Assembly (NCBI RefSeq): GCF_000482465.1
Contig: NZ_KI519420.1
Span: 822,343 to 886,342 of the forward strand
Reading direction: 5' to 3'
DNA: 64,000 bases
DNA from: Runella limosa DSM 17973
GTDB taxonomy: Bacteria > Bacteroidota > Bacteroidia > Cytophagales > Spirosomataceae
A program made the position numbers and the translations under genes. The notes beneath the pieces are model-generated. The model did no database searches. It saw nothing but the letters and a program-made list of their open reading frames with translations, and had not been told where the DNA came from. Of the stretch, positions 61,175 through 64,000 are shown in pieces. Within the stretch, counting starts at the first letter, position 1. Each line of letters opens with the position of its first letter.

Positions 61175-63634
61175 ATGATGAAAACGATTATCTCCACTCC
61201 CTTTTTTGTAAAAATTGCTGTTTTAATTAGCCTTTCATGGCTAAGTCTCACTTCTGTTCAGGCCCAGAATGCCCAGAAACTGACAAAAGTCAAGGGCACC
61301 GTGACCGATGCACAAACCAACGCGCCGTTGTCGTATGCCACCATTAGAATCCTGAAAAGTACGGATAGTACGCTCATTTCGGGGGCTATTACCGACGATA
61401 AAGGCCAACTGACCGTGGATGTTCCCTATGGACAATTCTACGCGGTAGTTGAGTTTATTGGCTACAAACCGTTTAAGACCTCCGTTTTTACACTTTCTAA
61501 AGAGCAATCTTCGCACGATTTAGGAACGCTGAAAATTGCCGCTTCGGCTCGAACGTTGGACGAAGTGGTGGTACAAGCTGAAAAAAGTTCGATGGAATTG
61601 GCGTTGGACAAAAAAATATTCAACGTGGGTAAAGACCTAGCCAACGCAGGCGGAACGGCGATTGATATTTTGAGCAATGTACCCTCAGTGTCGGTTGATA
61701 CGGAAGGAAATGTGAAACTACGTGGAAGCGATGGCGTACGGATTTTGATTGATGGAAAACCGTCGGGTTTAGTGAGTTTTAAGGGGGGAGCGGGCTTGCA
61801 GCAATTGCAAGGAAATCAGATTGAACGGATTGAAATTATTACCAACCCGTCGGCTCGTTACGAAGCAGAGGGGTTATCTGGAATTATCAATATTGTGCTA
61901 AAAAAAGAGCGTAAACAGGGCATTAATGGTTCGTTTGAGGTCGTAACGGGTTTTCGCCCTAACTACGGAGTCGCGGCCAACATCAATTACCGTAAAAACA
62001 AGCTTAATTTTTTCCTCAATTATGGTATCGCCTACCGTGTGCCCATTTCGGCAGGGCGGTTGTACCAAGAAGTCTATGGCAAAGACACGACTGCTATTTT
62101 GCAACAAAACACCAGTGGTAACGTAAAAACCATCGCCAATACCATTCGTGGGGGATTAGATTACTTTTTCAACGAAAAGAATATTCTGACGGCGTCGTAT
62201 CAGTTTCGTCGTACGGACGTGTTGCGGATTACCGATAATACGTACAAAGATTACATCAATTCGTTGTCGAACTTGCGCACCATCACCGACCGCCAACAAC
62301 GTGAAACCGAAGCCGAGCCGTATTCGGAGTATTCGGTGACGTACAAAAAAACGTATAATCGTAAAAATCAGGAACTTATCGCGGATGTGCGTTATTTGAC
62401 GTATTGGGAGCGCTCCGACCAAACTTATACCCAAAACAGCAGATTTGCCGACGGAACGCCCAATACCAAAGGCTCATTGCTTCAAAAATCGCTGAACGAT
62501 GAGTACGAAAATCAACTCATTGCGACCTTGGACTACGTGCAACCCATCGGGAAAGATGGCAAATTTGAAACAGGGATTCGTTCTAGTTTTCGCGATATGG
62601 TCAACGACTACATCGTGACCCAACAAAACGCCCAAGGCGGATTTGATGCCTTGCCAGGCTTGGACAACTACTTTATTTACAAAGAAAACATCCACGGGGT
62701 TTACGGGATTTTGGGAAATAAAACCAAGAAGTTTAGCTACCAAGCGGGTTTGCGGGCCGAGATTACGGACGTTACCACCATTCTGCGCGAGACGAATCAA
62801 ACCAATCCTCGTAAGTACAGCAATTTGTTCCCAAGTGCGCATTTTACCTATAACCTCAACCAAGACAATGCGTTTCAGGTGAGTTATAGCCGCCGCGTGC
62901 GCCGACCAACCTACAACGATTTGAGCCCGTACGTGACGCTATCGGACCAACGTAACTTTTTCTCAGGAAACCCCGATTTGAACCCAGAGTTTACTAATTC
63001 GTTTGATTTAGGACATATCTATTACTTTGAAAAAGGGTCGTTTACGTCGTCGGTCTATTACCGTCATACCAACGGGAAAGTACTTCGGATTCGTCGGGTG
63101 GATGCGCAAGGCATTTCAAACACTCGTCCCGAAAACTTGGCCACGGAAGATGCCTACGGAGCAGAGTTTACGAGCAACTACACGCCGTTTAAGTGGTGGA
63201 AATTAGACCTGAACTTTAACTTCTTCCGCGCCATTACCAACGGTCAAAACCTAGATGCAACCTTCAAAGCGGATACTTACAGCTGGTTTGCCCGCCAGAC
63301 CTCTCGTTTCAATTTAAGCAAAGGAACTGACTTACAAATCCGTGCTAATTACGAAGCGCCTCAGCAACTTCCGCAGGGCAGCCGCAAGTCGCGCACGTTT
63401 GTGGACTTGGCCTTTAGCAAGGAGATTTTGAAAGGTAAAGGTACGCTTACTTTTAACGTCATTGACGTGTTTAACTCGCGCTACATGCGTACGATTACCG
63501 AAGGGCTTAACTTCTATTCGGAGGGAACGTTTGGGATGCGCGCTCGCCAAATCAACCTGACCGTCATGTACCGCCTCAACCAAGCCGCAGGTGCTAAAAA
63601 ACAAAAAAGCTTGATTAGCGGCGAGGAAGGCTAA
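61175..63634 (+). CDS. TonB-dependent receptor with carboxypeptidase-like N-terminal domain
   Basis: An 819-residue outer-membrane receptor: signal peptide (IAVLISLSWLSLTSVQA), a CarboxypepD-reg-like domain (about 35-120: VKGTVTDAQTNAPLSYATIRI), a plug (about 120-235: GTAIDILSNVPSVSVDTEGNVKLRGSDGVRILIDGKPSG, split by turns), and a barrel of the outer-membrane OMP_b-brl_3 type. No SusD-like partner is adjacent, so it is not a classic Sus pair. The second ATG at 61178 could equally be the start. The ligand is unknown. Confidence 0.93.
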   Translation: MMKTIISTPFFVKIAVLISLSWLSLTSVQAQNAQKLTKVKGTVTDAQTNAPLSYATIRILKSTDSTLISGAITDDKGQLTVDVPYGQFYAVVEFIGYKPFKTSVFTLSKEQSSHDLGTLKIAASARTLDEVVVQAEKSSMELALDKKIFNVGKDLANAGGTAIDILSNVPSVSVDTEGNVKLRGSDGVRILIDGKPSGLVSFKGGAGLQQLQGNQIERIEIITNPSARYEAEGLSGIINIVLKKERKQGINGSFEVVTGFRPNYGVAANINYRKNKLNFFLNYGIAYRVPISAGRLYQEVYGKDTTAILQQNTSGNVKTIANTIRGGLDYFFNEKNILTASYQFRRTDVLRITDNTYKDYINSLSNLRTITDRQQRETEAEPYSEYSVTYKKTYNRKNQELIADVRYLTYWERSDQTYTQNSRFADGTPNTKGSLLQKSLNDEYENQLIATLDYVQPIGKDGKFETGIRSSFRDMVNDYIVTQQNAQGGFDALPGLDNYFIYKENIHGVYGILGNKTKKFSYQAGLRAEITDVTTILRETNQTNPRKYSNLFPSAHFTYNLNQDNAFQVSYSRRVRRPTYNDLSPYVTLSDQRNFFSGNPDLNPEFTNSFDLGHIYYFEKGSFTSSVYYRHTNGKVLRIRRVDAQGISNTRPENLATEDAYGAEFTSNYTPFKWWKLDLNFNFFRAITNGQNLDATFKADTYSWFARQTSRFNLSKGTDLQIRANYEAPQQLPQGSRKSRTFVDLAFSKEILKGKGTLTFNVIDVFNSRYMRTITEGLNFYSEGTFGMRARQINLTVMYRLNQAAGAKKQKSLISGEEG

Positions 63635-63735
63635 AGGAAGATGAAATAGCAGGCATGATGCTGATTGCTACACAAACGCGGATTTTTAATGATAAAATAC
63701 GCGTTGAAACATCTACGTTCTGATATTTTCGCCGA

Positions 63736-63858
63736 GTTCTTTATCGTTTCGTTTCATATTTATAGGAGCGTTTTATACAAAAAGTGATTGAACGTAAGCA
63801 TATAAAACTACTTATTTATGATCCTTTAAACGATAAAATTGTTTTATGGAAAAGTTGA
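63736..63858 (+). pseudogene. decayed xisH-like remnant (C-terminal part)
   Basis: One frame reads VLYRFVSYL, a stop at 63763-63765, then ERFIQKVIERKHIKLLIYDP followed by LNDKIVLWKS and a stop at 63856-63858. The second part matches the expected C-terminus of XisH (..Q.VIE...IKLIVYNPENEEIVQW). The N-terminal two thirds are absent: the frame meets a stop at about 63719 and TonB-receptor DNA before that. It overlaps xisI by 13 bp, as xisH and xisI normally do. Confidence 0.6.
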
Positions 63859-64000
63859 AAAAATACCAAAAGATACTTTCAGCATTGGTAGAAGAGCTTG
63901 CCAATGTTCGCTTTTCTGTACAGCCTTTTCTTGAAAATCAGGCAATTACCGATACCATTCATAACCATTTTCAAGTCGTGACACTTGGCTGGGAAAATGA
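63846..64000 (+). CDS. xisI: XisI-like protein, 3' end cut by the window
   Basis: From the ATG at 63846 the frame reads MEKLKKYQKILSALVEEL, continues with NVRFSVQPFLENQAITDTI, and reaches HNHFQVVTLGWEN before the window ends. The spacing Y-(Q/R)-x-I near the start and HFQ(V/L)V-x-(L/V)GW fits XisI, which acts with the endonuclease-like XisH in excision of the cyanobacterial fdxN element and is spread among Bacteroidota. Its partner here is broken. The C-terminal half cannot be seen. Confidence 0.62.
   Translation, partial: MEKLKKYQKILSALVEELANVRFSVQPFLENQAITDTIHNHFQVVTLGWEN

Noticed and set aside
1-64000. tRNA, rRNA, transposase, integrase or prophage genes
   Set aside because: None were seen by reading gaps and proteins; no cloverleaf-like sequence was convincing. 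A tRNAscan-SE run would settle the tRNA question.

Overview
The window looks like a chromosomal segment of a Bacteroidota bacterium, most probably a Cytophagales member close to Runella or Spirosoma. This is inferred from gene content and promoter style, not from a search. Supporting signs are a type IX secretion C-terminal domain (29187-32855), a TonB-dependent receptor with a carboxypeptidase-like N-terminal domain, a DUF5686 outer-membrane protein, CrtZ, LytTR two-component proteins, and promoters of the Bacteroidota form TTTG-N(about 20)-TAnnTTTG. No rRNA, tRNA, CRISPR array, transposase or phage structural gene was seen.

Layout. 1-13.6 kb: an LpxR-like outer-membrane enzyme (cut by the left edge), transglutaminase, ThuA-like protein, carotene hydroxylase, M3 peptidase, an orphan FtsX/MacB-type permease bracketed by two near-identical inverted repeats, a large FAD/Fe-S dehydrogenase, and prmA with an epimerase. 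13.6-23 kb: an ECF sigma gene behind a triple GTTTAA/TTAAAC dyad region, murB, an RsmB-like rRNA methyltransferase, a LysR / sulfite-dehydrogenase-like / cytochrome / GntP-permease cluster, MoxR and an LpxL-like acyltransferase. 23-29 kb: an S9 peptidase, then a two-gene Septu-like (PtuA-PtuB) anti-phage module set among housekeeping genes, then proC. 29-38 kb: a large secreted T9SS protein and a minus-strand run doxX-panC-panD-UPF0104-rfaE2-yugP, then an M14 peptidase. 38-42 kb: a thioredoxin-fold protein, then a small AT-rich cassette of two paralogous lipoproteins around a truncated toxin-like domain, each lipoprotein followed by the same hairpin, then proA. 42-56 kb: DUF5686 protein, a blaI-blaR1 pair with three perfect operator copies, GtrA, an ABC exporter with a LytS-type kinase and LytTR regulator, a second LytTR regulator, and tandem MFS transporters. 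55-64 kb: an ECF / anti-sigma / DUF4097-like unit, corA, a BNR-repeat protein with a haem-binding partner, an 81-bp tandem array, a TonB receptor, and a decayed xisH with the start of xisI at the right edge.

The most notable findings are: (1) the Septu-like module; (2) the lipoprotein/toxin-remnant cassette; (3) a family of intergenic palindromes with core GGTTG-TGAG-CAACC whose outer arms differ between copies but stay complementary, which indicates selection on the hairpin itself; (4) candidate regulator sites seen directly in the DNA: TACGAA-N4-TTCGTA three times before blaI, GTTTAA-N16/17-TTAAAC three times before the ECF sigma gene, and paired 9-bp LytTR-like direct repeats before the ABC/LytTR operon.
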